This document shows, one piece after another, positions 33,286-44,894 of a stretch of 64,000 nt of DNA. Under the pieces are notes generated by a model that worked only from the letters and a program-made list of their open reading frames with translations, had not been told where the DNA came from and made no database searches. Each line of letters opens with the position of its first letter. Within the stretch, counting starts at the first letter, position 1. The stretch comes from Emiliania huxleyi CCMP1516 (Eukaryota > Haptophyta > Isochrysidales > Noelaerhabdaceae). Location: contig NW_005199901.1 of the NCBI RefSeq assembly GCF_000372725.1, positions 44,462-108,461 of the forward strand, read 5' to 3'. The translations under genes were made by a program, and so were the position numbers.

Positions 33286-33761
33286 CCGTCGGGTACTTAT
33301 TTTAAGACGAGGTAAACAGCAATAGATCCGGCCCTCAAGCGGCCTAATCGATACCCAGCCCTCACGGAATCGGTCCCTCGTTGTACAGCAATCGATCCTT
33401 TTGCAGTGCCCGTCCTGCCAAACTTGCCGAGAATCGGTCCCCCACCCAGGTCACCTGTGGCGCGAAGCTCATGTCTCCCGCCCTCGGCGCGCCGACCGCG
33501 CAGCGGCGGCAGACCACCCTCCGGTTCGAGGGGCGCCTGGGGCTGAGCGGGCTGCCTCCGCCAGAGTTTGGCTCGCCCACCGGCGGGCTGTCACCCTGCC
33601 ACGGGTCGCAAGCCCTCTGCCGGCCGGAGCGCAGGCTGCGCAGGCTTCCAGCATTTGGTCCCTTGGCAAGCGCGAATCGGTCCCCCTGGCTCCAGGAACT
33701 GATCCGGCACTGCACCCGGATCTATTGCTGTTTACCTCGTCTTAAAATAAGTACCCGACGG
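33286..33761. mobile_element. MITE with 47-bp perfect terminal inverted repeats and TA duplication
   Basis: Bases 33285-33331 are the exact reverse complement of 33716-33762. TA flanks both ends (33284-33285 and 33762-33763), as in Tc1/mariner-type elements. The 476-base element has no transposase frame; it holds three aatcggtccc motifs. It lies 78 bases before the ATP23-like gene. Confidence 0.92.
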
Positions 33762-33841
33762 TAGAGAGGTTGAGGTGCGAGCCGTCTCTTTCGGGCTGGC
33801 GCGCTGGCTGGCGCGCTCACACCGAGCGTACGACAAGAGTC

Positions 33842-34951
33842 ATGACGGCCGCTTCCTCCGCGGCGCCGAGAAGCGACAGCGGCGGCGAAGAGCACGAACG
33901 CTGCATGGCGGCGGTCGAGAGTGCGCTCGAGTACTGCCCACGCGTGGCCCAGCTCCGTCAGGCGCCTCGACCGCCGCTCCGCGTCGCCCGCCCGCTGCCG
34001 CTGCTGCTGTGACTGCCCGTCTCCCTCTCTCCGCCCGCACCTCTCGCTCCAACCGTCTCTCGCTGGCGGCTGCAGGCGCTGCAGAAGCTTGGGCGGGATG
34101 TGCCCGTCTCGTGCATGCGCTGCCCAGACCCGGAGGCGGGCAAGACGGCGGCCGCGGGCGGCTTCATGCCCGACACCGGCACCATCGTCATGTGCCAGCA
34201 GTGGGCGGCGGAGCAGCCCGGGGAGGTGGCGTGGCACCGCCTAGAGACGCAGCGCTCTCTCCCGATGCCGGAGAGAGGAGAGCTTGCGACTGTCGCCGCG
34301 CCCGCCGCCTCTCAGCCCGCCCGCCGCCTCTCTGCCCGTGTGAGACGCCGTCCACTGGGCGGCCAGGTGCCAAACACGGTGGCGCACGAGATGATCCACG
34401 CGTACGACGACGCGCGCGCGCGCCTCGACTGGACCAACCTCGTCCACCATGCCTGCACCGAGATCCGCGCCGCCAACCTCTCGGGCGACTGCTCCTTTTG
34501 GCGCGAGGTGAACCGCGCAAACGTCTCGCCGCTGCGCGTCGCAAAGGCGAGAGGGCGGCCACGTCTCGGGCAAAGCTCGGCTAATCTCGTCCGAATCTCG
34601 TCTTCTGAATACACCTCGGCCCACCCCCGGCTGACTCTCGGCTAACACGCCGCTGCGCATCACCAAGGCGGGCGAGCGGTGCGTGCGACGGCGCGCGCAC
34701 CAGCTGCGCCGCCGGCAACACCGCGCGACGCCGCTCACCTTGCAGCGGGTGAGTAGGCGCGCGCAGATCTCGGTCGCCATGAACCCGGCGTGCACGTCGG
34801 AGCGTGCAGCGGAGGCGGCGGTGGATCAGGCGACCACACACCACCACCGAGACACTCTCCCGAGACGCCTCCGCCTACAGACTTCCTCGTGGCGGAGCAG
34901 GCGATGAGGCACTGCTTCGCCGACACGGCGCCCTTTGAGCGCGTGCCGTGA
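33842..34951 (+). CDS. ATP23: ATP23-like mitochondrial metalloprotease, six exons
   Basis: Exons 33842-33961, 34076-34225, 34367-34546, 34668-34694, 34767-about 34829 and 34881-34951. The zinc site HEMIHAYD (HExxH) is in exon 3, followed by the family signature [13 protein letters not shown]. Flanking conserved parts: [34 protein letters not shown] and [13 protein letters not shown] at the end. ATP23 acts in the mitochondrial intermembrane space, processing ATP synthase subunit 6 and helping its assembly. Three introns have GC donors; the last border (near 34829) does not fit a canonical donor. Intron 34547-34667 is flanked by a 23-base duplication. Confidence 0.88.
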
Positions 34952-35194
34952 GCGTGGCGCCCTGGACACTTGCGATGATGCGCCCATGCCTCACGGCACC
35001 GCGGCACACGCCACAGGTTCGTGGTAAATAAATAAGCCTCCTTGTGACTATTTGTTATTGAGAAGTACCCGGCTCTAGATGAAACCTCGCCAACATGGCG
35101 CGCTGTCTTTGAAAGCATGAAAAGAAGTAAAACGACTTCCACAAACATCACTCACCTCACGGTCCGACCTCTCTCGGTTCTCTTCTACGGTGTA

Positions 35195-35262
35195 CCTGTG
35201 TTAGTGCCAGTGCGCGCCAGTCCCGTGCCCAGGTGTTGTGCGAGGGAGTTTTGTTGTAAAAT
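35195..35262 (+). repeat. Dispersed repeat E
   Basis: Contains gtgccagtgcgcgccagtcc and ttgtgcgagggagtttt. Other copies: 10180-10216 (minus), 11237-11270 (minus), 38325-38415 (diverged) and 58408-58520 (split by a repeat A insertion). Confidence 0.85.
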
Positions 35263-35274
35263 TCTCTTCTACGA

Positions 35275-36432
35275 ATGCTGGGTTTAACGGTCTCTCCAGA
35301 CCCGGCGCACACGCGTTTCCTCATCCTGGCGCCGGCCTGCGCCGGCCTTCGCCTTCGAGCTCGCGGGGGGTCGTTTGAGTGTCATCCCCCATTCGCTCTT
35401 GTCGTTCAATCGGATAACAATCGTCGTTCGTTCTGCCTCTCCCCGCTTCGAGGCTCGAGCTTCGAGGCGTCTCTCCGCGCACGCGCCCTCCCTTTTCTTC
35501 TCCTCGGCCTCACGTTGTCGACGTCGCCTCCGTCGTCAGCACATGCTGTACCCTTTCTTCCGGCCCGCGTCATCTTCGATGGGGCCCTGCGTCATCTCTG
35601 CTGGGGCCGAGCGGGCATGGCGGCCCTGCGTGCTCGTGAGGGGCCCAGCGTCATCTTCGATGGGGGCATCCGTGTGCCCTCGTACGTCGCCTCCATTCCG
35701 CGCAGCAACACCACGCCCGCGTTTGTGGTGCCCGACTTCTTCAACGCCTTTGTGCTGCCGGACTTCTTTGGCACCCAAGGCAGGGCGGTACGTGCACTGC
35801 ACCAGGCCGAGCTCGAGCGTGCTCGTTTCGAAAGCCGTCGAACACCCGGCCGAGTATTCGTTCGCAATTGCTCCGAGCTGCTGGCGCCGGAGCTACCCAG
35901 AGCGGTCCGCAGCATTTGGCAGACGCCCTTGGTTCTGGAGGCGCTCCGCGCCCGCACGAACACGTCGCTGCGGCTCTTCCCGCCGACGGACGAGAAGTCG
36001 GTGCACGCTCTGCGATATTCCGAGCCGGGCGATGGCATCAGCCCGCATTTCGACGGCAACCCGTTCCAAGGGAGGCGGCTGGCTGTGATCTATGTGGTGC
36101 GTGACGACGCCGAGAGCCTCCTGCACTTTGAGGGCGAGCCTGTGCAGGCGCCTGAGGGAAGTGTGGTGGTCTTCGAGGGCGATCGGTTGCGGCACTCCGT
36201 CCCCCCGCGACAATCGCAAGGCGTTCGACTGGTCGTGAATGCTCTGTTCTGCGAGCCACCTTGTGAGCATTGCTCCTGCCAGCACCGCGAGCGAGGACTG
36301 CGCCACCACAGCTCTTCCACAGCTCGGTCCGGAAGGGCCGTACACGCACGGCTGCAACACGTAAGCCGCTCTTCGGCGATCGGCGGCGCGGCTGCAGTCA
36401 GCTGGCCTGCCACGAGGCGCGAACGCGACTGA
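35275..36432 (+). CDS. 2-oxoglutarate/Fe(II) dioxygenase-like protein
   Basis: An open frame of 385 residues with no intron needed. The catalytic core is near the C-terminal half: YSEPGDGISPHFDGNPF (H-x-D), LRHSVPP (distal His) and GVRLVVNALF (2OG-binding Arg), like prolyl-4-hydroxylase-type enzymes. The real start is uncertain: ATG 35275 lies beside repeat E and the first 110 residues look low-complexity; ATG 35617 or a missing exon is possible. Inside it, cgtcatcttcgatgggg occurs twice, 80 bases apart. A Cys-rich patch (CEPPCEHCSCQHR) follows the core. Confidence 0.7.
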   Translation: MLGLTVSPDPAHTRFLILAPACAGLRLRARGGSFECHPPFALVVQSDNNRRSFCLSPLRGSSFEASLRARALPFLLLGLTLSTSPPSSAHAVPFLPARVIFDGALRHLCWGRAGMAALRAREGPSVIFDGGIRVPSYVASIPRSNTTPAFVVPDFFNAFVLPDFFGTQGRAVRALHQAELERARFESRRTPGRVFVRNCSELLAPELPRAVRSIWQTPLVLEALRARTNTSLRLFPPTDEKSVHALRYSEPGDGISPHFDGNPFQGRRLAVIYVVRDDAESLLHFEGEPVQAPEGSVVVFEGDRLRHSVPPRQSQGVRLVVNALFCEPPCEHCSCQHRERGLRHHSSSTARSGRAVHARLQHVSRSSAIGGAAAVSWPATRRERD

Positions 36433-37235
36433 CTAACACGGGTCACGGCTTTGGGGACCGCGGTAGTACCGTAGCGACGCTAGCGTGTGCCCCAGCCCAG
36501 TGCCCCAGGCGTCGCCCGCGTACGCTGAACGCGTCCCGTCGGAGTAATAAGGCGAGAGGGCACCTCTAGGGCACGTCCTGGTGATATATGTGCTATACAT
36601 GTCATCGCGTCCGGATGGAGGGCCACCGGTGTCGTTCGACGTCCTGTCGACAGCGTGCCGACAGCGCGACACAGACCATGTGGGACGCGTCGAGTACCGA
36701 CCTCTACTGCTTACCCAGCCTTCGAGTGTATCCTGGCTGTGGTCCCACACCCACTGGTGTCCATCTCAGAGACCGCAGGAGGTCATGAGGGTCGATGGGA
36801 GTGCCAACCCCACAATGCCTAAAAACCCAGCCCAGTACGGCTTTGATGTGTATCTCAACAAACGTCTGGCTCGGCGGAGCGTCTCAGGCAAGAGGGCCGC
36901 ACAAGCCGCACGTACCGCCAGCTGTGAAGCGGAGAGGTAGCCACGTACTAATCTACACCACGGAACGCCTTCTCTCTCGCCAGACTCTCTCGCCGTCGGT
37001 TGGGCCCTCCCGCCGGGCCTGGCCCCGCGACGCTAGAGCGGGCACGCGCAGAGGGCACCGTCTGGCGGACGGAGGGTCAAGTTGCCGTACGGGGCGCCTT
37101 GGAGGGCGGCGACGCCTGCACAGGGGGGGGGGAGGAACCGCGTCGTTAGAGAGGGCGGCGGGTGCAAACGCTGTGTGTGCGGAGGTGGGAGGCGTGGCGC
37201 ACCGCTTGAAGCCTGAGATTGCGCCCTTCGTGGCA

Positions 37236-37679
37236 TCATGCTGTGGAGCTGGAAGCACCGGCGGCACGCCAAAACGGCTGTCGTGTGGCGTCTTGGTAGC
37301 AGCAGATCTTCGCACCTTCGCCTTCGGCCTCGAACTCCTCGAGCGCCATGCACTTCTTGAAGTAAGCTGCCCAGAAGCCTCGGAGCTCCTCATCGTCGCC
37401 GACAAAGTCCTCAGTTGTGATCATCACGTTGTACGCGTTCTGCCAGCCATAGCGTGGGTGCTGCACGTCCCATTCGCTCGATACGAGACACAGGTCGTTT
37501 GCGTTACCCCACCTCCAGACCCACTCAACCACAGCCTCGGCGGAATCATGCAACGAGCACTCTTCCGTCCCGTCCTCAATCTGCACATACAGGGAGTAAG
37601 CACCCTCGTCCTTGCCGACGTTCTGTTTGCCTTTGGTTGGATTTCTCCTGCTTTTGCCGATGGGTGTCTTCGGCGCCAT
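37236..37679 (-). CDS. Small conserved-looking protein of unknown function
   Basis: 147 residues from ATG 37679: a Lys-rich start (MAPKTPIGKSRRNPTKGKQN), then a Trp- and acid-rich body (EAVVEWVWRWGNANDLCLVS, TEDFVGDDEELRGFWAAYFK). Composition is clearly protein-like and lower in GC than the neighbourhood. No family recognised. The stretch 36433-37235 beside it holds no frame that I trust. Confidence 0.6.
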   Translation of the reverse strand: MAPKTPIGKSRRNPTKGKQNVGKDEGAYSLYVQIEDGTEECSLHDSAEAVVEWVWRWGNANDLCLVSSEWDVQHPRYGWQNAYNVMITTEDFVGDDEELRGFWAAYFKKCMALEEFEAEGEGAKICCYQDATRQPFWRAAGASSSTA

Positions 37680-37890
37680 GCGCGGTCAGGTTGCAAGAGC
37701 GCCGAGTCTGCCGTCAGTCACTCGGGTCACTCGCGCGTACTTTTTCTGTGTTTAGTGTTCGCCGGCATAACGAGGCATAACGCCCGTGCCCCCGAGTTCA
37801 TTTTATATAAGTAACGCAGGTTTGTGTACTTCTTGCTTGGGCGGCACTCATGATGAAATTCTGCAAAAACCTGGCCGGCCCCTGCCCTGC

Positions 37891-37935
37891 CCCTACCTAC
37901 CTACCTACCTACCTACCTACCTACCTACCTTACTT
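37891..37935 (+). repeat. (CTAC)n microsatellite
   Basis: About ten cctacctac units. The region 37680-38468 is otherwise non-coding and AT-richer. Confidence 0.97.
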
Positions 37936-38468
37936 ATAAACTAAAAAAGAAATCACTACGGGTGAAGGTGGGGTACTATACCAACTAGAGTGATGGTTGG
38001 TGGTACTCTCCTGCAACCACAGTCCTTTCTTGTGACATGGCAGGCCACTCTCAAGGCCATACAAGCATCAATCAGATCACCCACTTGGGGAGGGTTGACA
38101 TCGTGATTTCGGCGGAAATTTTCTTTTTTTGCTCCGAAAATTCCAGCTTGAAGAGAGGGAAAACCCCGACTGGAGGGCCCAGGCCTACCCTACCTACCCC
38201 GTCGTGAGTGTACCACACCTGCATACGACGGTGATGCCGCCGTCCTATTCCCACTTGCGGGGCCATTCTTCTTTAGTGCATTGCTGTTCTTAACGGAGTC
38301 GCTTAGGCGGCTCCGGTGGTGAGCCGGTGTGTGTGCCAGTCCGCGCCAGTCCGCGCCCTTGTCGTGCCAGTGTGCTGTGAGAGAGGCAGGGCAAGAATTC
38401 TTTTCGCCAGTGTGCTGTGAGACAGGCTTGTTGCTCAACAATTCTTTTCGTCAGGCATAACCGGGTGT

Positions 38469-41400
38469 ATGCCGCCGTCCTCCTCCCGCCTCTTTGCAAA
38501 GCTCGACGCGGCGCTCGGCGACGCGCTCGGGTGCGAGGTTCCGTCCGGTCGCTCGCTGGCGCTGCTTTTGCAGCATGGCACCGCAAATTCACTTCCGCCA
38601 GGTGGCGCTGCGGCCAGTGTGGCGGCGCACAGCTACGCGCTCCGGCAGCGAGGCCTCGTCAGCGCAGCTGAGGCGCTCGAGCAGACCGCTGCCCCAGTGC
38701 TCTCCGACTCTTCCACACCGGCACCGGCGCCCGCCGCTTTGTCGGGCAGCCTGGCCGCGGAGCACGAGCGGTGCGAGCGGTGGGGTCTGTGCGAGCCCGC
38801 GCTGGCGCTGCGCCTGCTCCTCGCTCTCGCGCGGTCCGCGCACCCCGCGCCCGAGGCGGCGGGCGCCCGCTCCTCCCTCCACCGGCTCGGCGCGGCAGGC
38901 CTCTGGGTGCCCTCCGGCTCTGCAGCGGGCCGGCCCTTTGGCCTGCTCGCTGCGGAGCGCCTGGTCGTCCCGCCGAGCGGCGGCGTCTGTGTGCGCAGGC
39001 AGGGCGGAGGCAGCCCCAACCAGCAGCGCCGCAGCATCGCGGGCTGCGCGGGTGCGGTGAGCGCGTCCCCTCCGGACGCGAGCAGCTTCTTCCGTGTCCG
39101 ACAGCACGCGAGGGAAGGAAGGCCCCCGTCTATGGCGCGGCGGCTTGGCGCCCGCCCTGCCTCGCAGCCCCGCACTCCGCGTGAGGCCATCGGCTCGCCC
39201 GCGCTGCCAGCGACGCCGCCGCCTCGCCGCCTCGCGCCTCCGCCTCTGCCGCCTCCGCCTCTGTCGGCGGCGCAGCGAGGCGCTGCCGGCGCGCCGCTCC
39301 TCACGCCGGCCACCGGCGTGCGGCGGCAGTGGCTTGCGCCGACAGACGGCGATGGCGCCGCCGCGGCGGTGCAGCTGCTGCTCGCCCTGCAAGGGGCGGG
39401 AGAGTGGCGGCTCGGCGTGTCCCCCGCACACGCGCCGAGTGGCTGCGCCGCCACGTGGCGCGAGGTGGCGGCGAGCCGCGGCCGTGCGCAGGCGCTGTGC
39501 GAGACGGCGACGGCGCTGGAGCGGGGCGGCTGGGGCGCCGTCGGCCGCGCGCTCGGCTGCGCCGTCCAAGCTGCCCTCCGCCGCTGCACAAAGGCGTTGG
39601 CCGACGTCCCGCGGCTGGTGAGTCAGCTCGCGGCGGACGAGGCGGCGGCGGCGGTCGAGGGCGGCGGCGGCGGCGGTGCTGAGTCGTGCCGGCTGACGGT
39701 GCTGGGCGCGGCGATGCACGCGCGAGGGGCCGCCGCAGAGCACGCACGGCTCGCAGCCTCCCTCCTCGCCGCGTTCGCCTCGGGACACCCCAGCAGTGAT
39801 CGGAAAGCGGGCGCGCCTCCCGCGGCGGCGGCCGCCGCCGCCCTGCGCGCTCTGCCGTCGGCTGGCGACGGCGTCGTCCTCTTGCGCGGCCTGGAGGCGC
39901 ACGCCGCCTCCTCCTCCCTCGGGGCGGCGCCACGGCAGGCCGCGCTCGCGGCGGCACTCTTTCGCGAGGCGGCGCTGCCGTGGCTGCGGGAGCTCGGAGA
40001 GGTCGCCTTCGGCGAGCACGCCGCAGGCGCGACTCTGCGCTTTGAGCCGGACCTCTCCGCCGCGGCCGAGGAGTGCGGCGCGTGCGTCGCCATGCTCCGC
40101 TCCTCGGCGGTTGCCGACCGCTACGCCAGCCTTGCGCTCGCACTCGCGTCGGGCGCCGTCCCCCCGGCGTCGCCGAGGGACGCGTCGGGCCGGAGCGGCA
40201 GGCTCGCCATTGCGGCGGGGGCCGCGTTCGCCTGGCTGCCCGCTGGAAGCCGCTCTCTCGCCTCTGCGCGCGAGGCGTGGGCCGGCCGTTTCTCGCGCGG
40301 CGAGGTGGGGCCGCCCTCACCTCCCGCGCACCCACCATGCCCGCTGCCCAATCCCGCCGCCCCGGCTTTGCGCGGCCCCGGCGCTCGCGCTGCCCCGGCT
40401 ACCCTCTCCTGGCTCGAGGAGCGCCGTCGTATGCCCTCGCAGGCCATCCTCGCGTCCATCGAGCGCGCGTACGAAGAACGCGACGCGGCGGCCGCCGCCC
40501 GCCGCCGCGCGGAGTCGAATGCCGCTCGATCCGCGGCTGAGCTCTCGCGGGCGCGGGCGGCGGAATGGGAGGAGGAGCTGGGCCGACGCCGCCATCAGGC
40601 TGCTCGTGCGCGGCGCGAGGAGCTCGAGGCGCAGCTGTCTGAGCAGGCGGCGGCGGCGGCGGCGGAGGCGGAGGCAGCGGAGGCGGAGGCGGCGGCGGCG
40701 CGGCAAGCGGCGGCAGAGGCGGCGGCAGAGCTCGAGCGCGCACGAGCAGCACTCGAGGCGCGTTATGCTGAGGCTGCTGCGGGCGCTGACCGCCGGCTGC
40801 GGATGGCCCGCATGCGTGCATCGCGTGCGAGATCAGATGCCTCCTCGCGGTCGCCCGCTCTGGCCGACGAGCAAGCAGAGCCGGCAGAGGGGCGAGGGAT
40901 TGAGGCGGCAGAGGCGGGAGAGGCAGCGGCAGAGACAGAGGCGGAGGCGGTAGCAGAGGAGGCGGCGGTTTCAGAAGAGGCAGCAGAGGAGGCGGCAGTG
41001 AGCGGAGCGACGGATATGACTGCTGAGGTGGTGGCTGAGGCAGCTACAGAGGAGGCGGCGGGGGCGGAGGTTGAGACCGGCGAGACGGCATGGGAGGCGG
41101 CGGTGGAGGCGTCCACAGAGGAGGGGATAGCGGATGCTGCGGAGGGCGAAGAAGCGGAGGCCATCCGAGAGGCGAAGCTGAGGGCGGTGGCGGCAGAGGC
41201 GGCCGTGGATGCCACGAGCAGCGACCACAGCGCTGCCCTGGTCGCTGCGGCGTCTGCGGCCGCTCGCAGGGAGAGGGCGGCGGCGGTGCTGAGTGACGCG
41301 CTGGGAGAGACGCCCGCTACCCGAGGAGAGGCGTCGGCGCTCGCAGAGCAGACCTCGTCCCGAGGGGACGCCGGCGGGTGGCTCCGCGACGCGGGTCTGC

Positions 41401-42610
41401 CTGAGTGCAGCGAGGGCGGGACAGTCGAGCCGCCGCTGAGCACCGTGCTGGAGGCGGCTGCCTCCCTCGCGCAGAGTCTGGTGAGCTCAAGCTCGAGGAT
41501 CACCCTGTGCCTTGCACCTTGCTACAGGCGTGCGTCCGCCGCCCGCTGATCGCCTGCTCGTCGCTCCTCGGCCGCGCCGCAGTTCTGTACTTGCAGCGCG
41601 AGTGCGCGCTCTCCGCTTGGCTCGCTTCGCTCCAGCGGTTCTTGCTCGGTTCGCGCACACGCATCCCAGACCCCTCCCACCATGAGATGGAGGCTTGCGG
41701 GTGCGCCGCGGCATGAGCCCCCCCCGTCCTTCCTGCCCGCTCAGGGGGTGATGCGGACTTTCTCGACGCCCTCTGCGCCGAGCTGCACGCAGCAGTCTCG
41801 TCCGGCAGCTTCGGAGATGGGGCCAGCCCGCCGCCCACCACGCTCCAGCGGGCGTTGGATCTCGCAATCACGCGCGCCGACAGGGCGGCGGAGGGTGAGG
41901 AGGCGGAGTGTGCCGCCGATTTGCAGCTCGTGTGGGTTTCGCCGAGCGGCAGCGGGTGGAGAACCGCTGACGCGCTTCACCGAGTGGATGCGTTCGATGG
42001 GCTTTCACTCGCGCTTCCTCTTCCACGGGCGCTGCATGGCGTGCTCGACGTTGCCGCCTATCGCGCCGTCTTCCTCTTCTCGTTGCGTCTCAAGCGTGCG
42101 TCGCTTGCAGTCCGCTCTCTGTGGAGCGTGTTGCGGCCCGCTTCGGCCGCGCCGGTCCCGCCTGGCGCTCTTCGCAGGCTGAACGTGCACCTCCACCTCC
42201 TCGGCCAGTTGCTTCGCGGCATCGAGGGCCACACCCTCCGCGCCGATGCCACGTGGGTCGAGCTGCGCTCCGCCGCATCGGACGTCGCTGCGTCGCCGAC
42301 GCAGCTGCGCGACGTGCACGATTCGTGCTTGCGTGAGGTGTCACGCCGCTGCGGCATCGACGATCTGGGCGTCCGCGCCATCGTTGACGCCATCTTGGGC
42401 CTTGCGCTCACACTTGAGCGGGACGTCCATATCAAACTAGCCGAGGCCCCCCATCCCGCCGAGCGCTGCACTCAGGAGGCGGGGTGGCGGGCCATCGTGG
42501 ACTCGCAGCAGGTGCAGCTCGCCCGATTATGCGAGGCTCTTGGCCGCTCTACAGCTAGCCTTGCAGCGATTGCGTCTGCTACAGGCGCAGCCTTGGGTGC
42601 AATTGCGTGA
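38469..42610 (+). CDS. Gamma-tubulin complex component (GCP family, possibly GCP6-like)
   Basis: Exons 38469-41480, 41528-41648 and 41745-42610; 1332 residues. The C-terminal GCP domain is recognisable: ACVRRPLIACSSLLGRAAVL, LPLPRALHGVLDVAAYRAVF, LFSLRLKRASLAVRSLWSVL, LNVHLHLLGQLLRG, QLRDVHDSCLREVSRRCGID. GCPs cap microtubule minus ends at nucleation sites. The N-terminal part (PFGLLAAERLVVPP) resembles grip1 regions only weakly. Between lies a long Ala/Glu coiled coil (about residues 655-780) and an acidic Ala/Glu stretch, and such a long insert recalls GCP6. The large first exon is intronless. Start at ATG 38469. Confidence 0.78.
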
Positions 42611-43076
42611 TTTTTTTACCGCCCAAAGTGCCCCCAAATATTGGGGCCGGTTGCACATCGTCGCATCGAGTTTACCAACCACCAGCCCCCTCGACGCGCA
42701 CTACAGTTACACACGGCTCTAGCATCTACGATCTGATGCTCGGCTTTCCACACACATGGACATGCCCCGACCGGTGCACATCTTCATCGCAGGGGGCGTA
42801 GAGCTCTACGCAGAGACCAGCGAGAGAAAGAGGGCGAGGGCCCGACCTACTCGCGCTCTCGAAAAGCGTAGAAGCAGACGGGGCCACCATGGTGTCGCGC
42901 TCCACCTACGAATTGTCCTCTTTTGCGTGCCACTGATATGTGGATCGAGCGATGCCGCCGGATGCAGTCGTGGAGGCTGTCATGCGCAGATAAGAGGTTG
43001 GGACGCTCATTGCTCTTTGCGCACCTTGAAGGTCGTCCGCCTCCTTCTCCGCCACAAGGCATCGAGCCTGATGCGG

Positions 43077-44168
43077 TGACTCGGACGGCATTCCAGATGT
43101 TGAGGAGAGCAAAGGCGACACGGACTTTGACGGCAGCCCTGACTACCTTGATCCTATCTCCGACGGCGATGGCATCCCCGACGCAGTGGAGGGCAGCGGG
43201 GATGCAGACGGGGATCCTGGGTAGTCGACGGGCCCCCGGGGGCGACGGGGGTGCTCTCCGGCCGCGGCGGCCGAAAACGGGGGTCGGTATTACGGTGTAT
43301 TAATGAAGTGATGCACTTGATGCAAGGGTGCCATTGTGCTCTACTACAAAAGTTGTGTAAGATGCCCAAGTCTCAGACCCTGAATCCTTAGCGGAGCTGA
43401 GTTCTGACGGTGTGAACACGAGCAACCGGAGTGACGACCGGGACCGGGCCGCACGCCGGGAGTGCCCCGACTAGCAGTGACGGGCGCGGACGAGCGAATG
43501 AGAGGTCGCTATCTGTGGGAGATGTGTTATTAGAGACTAGGACTGCCTATCTCTCACTAAAAGGAACCTCTCATCCGCTCGTCCGCACCCGTCACCGCTC
43601 ACGGAGTGCTCCGCGTGCCGCACCGGCCGCCGCCGGCCGCCGGCCGCTCACGGTAACGGAACAGTGTTACTACTCCGCAACGTTGAGCTGGATCATACTG
43701 AATAGTGCTCCTGAAAGCCCTCTCTGGGCTCTGCCACACACAGTAGCAGCTCACGACTAGCAGCTGGTGTGGCTGTATTTGTAGCCATTTTTAGGCTTCA
43801 ACTGGTCCCAACATAGTAGCAACACCTCATGAAAATCAGTCAAAAAAGCCCCAAAATAAAATCGGCGCCTGCGGCGGGCCTCCTGGGGCTGCGCCCCAGA
43901 CCCCCTTGACTGTGGGGACCCCCCCCAAGAGCACCCCCGTCGCCCCCGGGGGCCCGTCGACTACCCAGGACGGGGATGGAGTGCCAGACAACCTAGACCC
44001 CGACTCGGACGGCGATGGGATTGCCGATGCTGAAGAGAGCACAGGTGAACTCAGACAGTGACGGCATTCCAGACTACCTCGAGGACAACATCAAACGATC
44101 AGAGAGACGCGGGCAGTGATGGCCTACCCGACGCCGAGGACCCCGATGCTGACCCCGGGCACGACTAG
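43077..44168 (+). pseudogene. Asp-rich calcium-repeat gene split by a transposon and frameshifted
   Basis: 43077-43215 reads DSDGIPDVEESKGDTDFDG..., and after the inserted element the same frame resumes at 43978 ([20 protein letters not shown]). Removing the element and one 8-base duplication would rejoin the frame. Further on, compared with the intact copy at 44565-44690, an extra base (ggtgaactcag against ggcgactcag) shifts the frame. These are thrombospondin type 3-like calcium-binding repeats. Confidence 0.8.
43216..43969. mobile_element. hAT-like non-autonomous transposon, 41-bp TIRs, 8-bp duplication
   Basis: Bases 43216-43256 are the exact reverse complement of 43929-43969. The 8-mer acggggat flanks both ends (43208-43215 and 43970-43977), the duplication length of hAT elements. 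The interior (672 bases) has no transposase, but has a second inverted repeat (about 43476-43504 and 43568-43597, three mismatches). Confidence 0.93.
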
Positions 44169-44195
44169 ATTCTTCCTGTGTGGGGACGAACCAGT

Positions 44196-44894
44196 ATGCG
44201 CGGCGACGCCGTCTCCCGACCTCCCGAGGGCCCCAACTCGGACGGCGACGGCACCCCCGACAGCGCCGAGGGCACGGCCGACACGGACGGCGACGGCATC
44301 CCCGACGCACTAGACCCCGACTCGGACGGTGACAGCAAACCCGACGCCGAGGAGGGCACCGCCGACTCTGACGGCGATGGCATTCCCGACGCCAAGGAGT
44401 CCAACACCGCCGACGGCGACAGCGATGGCGTGCCCGACGCCGAGGATGCTGACTCGGACGGCGACGGCATCCCCGACAGCGCCGAGGGCACAGGCGACAC
44501 GGACGGCGATGGCATCCCCGACGCCCTCGACCCCGACTCGGACGGCAATGGGATTGCCGATGCTGAAGAGAGCACAGGCGACTCAGACAGTGACTGCATT
44601 CCAGACTACCTCGAGGACAACACCAAAGACACGGACAGTGATGGCCTACCCGACGCCCTCGACCCCGACTCTGGCGGCGGTACCGACGAGTTTGGTGGTA
44701 GCATCGTTTTCGCAGATTACGGCGAAGGACCCGACGGCGACCCAACTGGACTGCAACCAACGGGCCTGTCCACTGTCGGGAACAAGAGGTACCGACTTGA
44801 AACGGGCGAGTGCGGCACCCCGGACTTTGTGTCACAGAGGCCGAACAAGGTAAACCCCTACGCGCCCGAGGGCGACTTTTGTGGCGCGCCATAG
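44196..44894 (+). CDS. Asp-rich thrombospondin type 3-like calcium-repeat protein
   Basis: Repeats of the form [19 protein letters not shown] run through residues 12-170. These match the DxDxDGxxD calcium loops of TSP3/OmpA-linker repeats. The C-terminal part ([20 protein letters not shown]...) is different and ends CGAP. Start taken at ATG 44196 ([20 protein letters not shown]); no signal peptide is seen, so a first exon may be missing, perhaps the disrupted upstream copy. Upstream and downstream copies are likely tandem duplicates. Confidence 0.65.
   Translation: MRGDAVSRPPEGPNSDGDGTPDSAEGTADTDGDGIPDALDPDSDGDSKPDAEEGTADSDGDGIPDAKESNTADGDSDGVPDAEDADSDGDGIPDSAEGTGDTDGDGIPDALDPDSDGNGIADAEESTGDSDSDCIPDYLEDNTKDTDSDGLPDALDPDSGGGTDEFGGSIVFADYGEGPDGDPTGLQPTGLSTVGNKRYRLETGECGTPDFVSQRPNKVNPYAPEGDFCGAP

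Noticed and set aside
36581-36940. 119-residue plus frame
   Set aside because: No supporting motif or codon bias; the region looks like repeat-derived intergenic DNA.
38589-40019. Large minus-strand frame opposite the GCP gene
   Set aside because: Arg/Ala-rich shadow of the GC-rich plus-strand coding exon.
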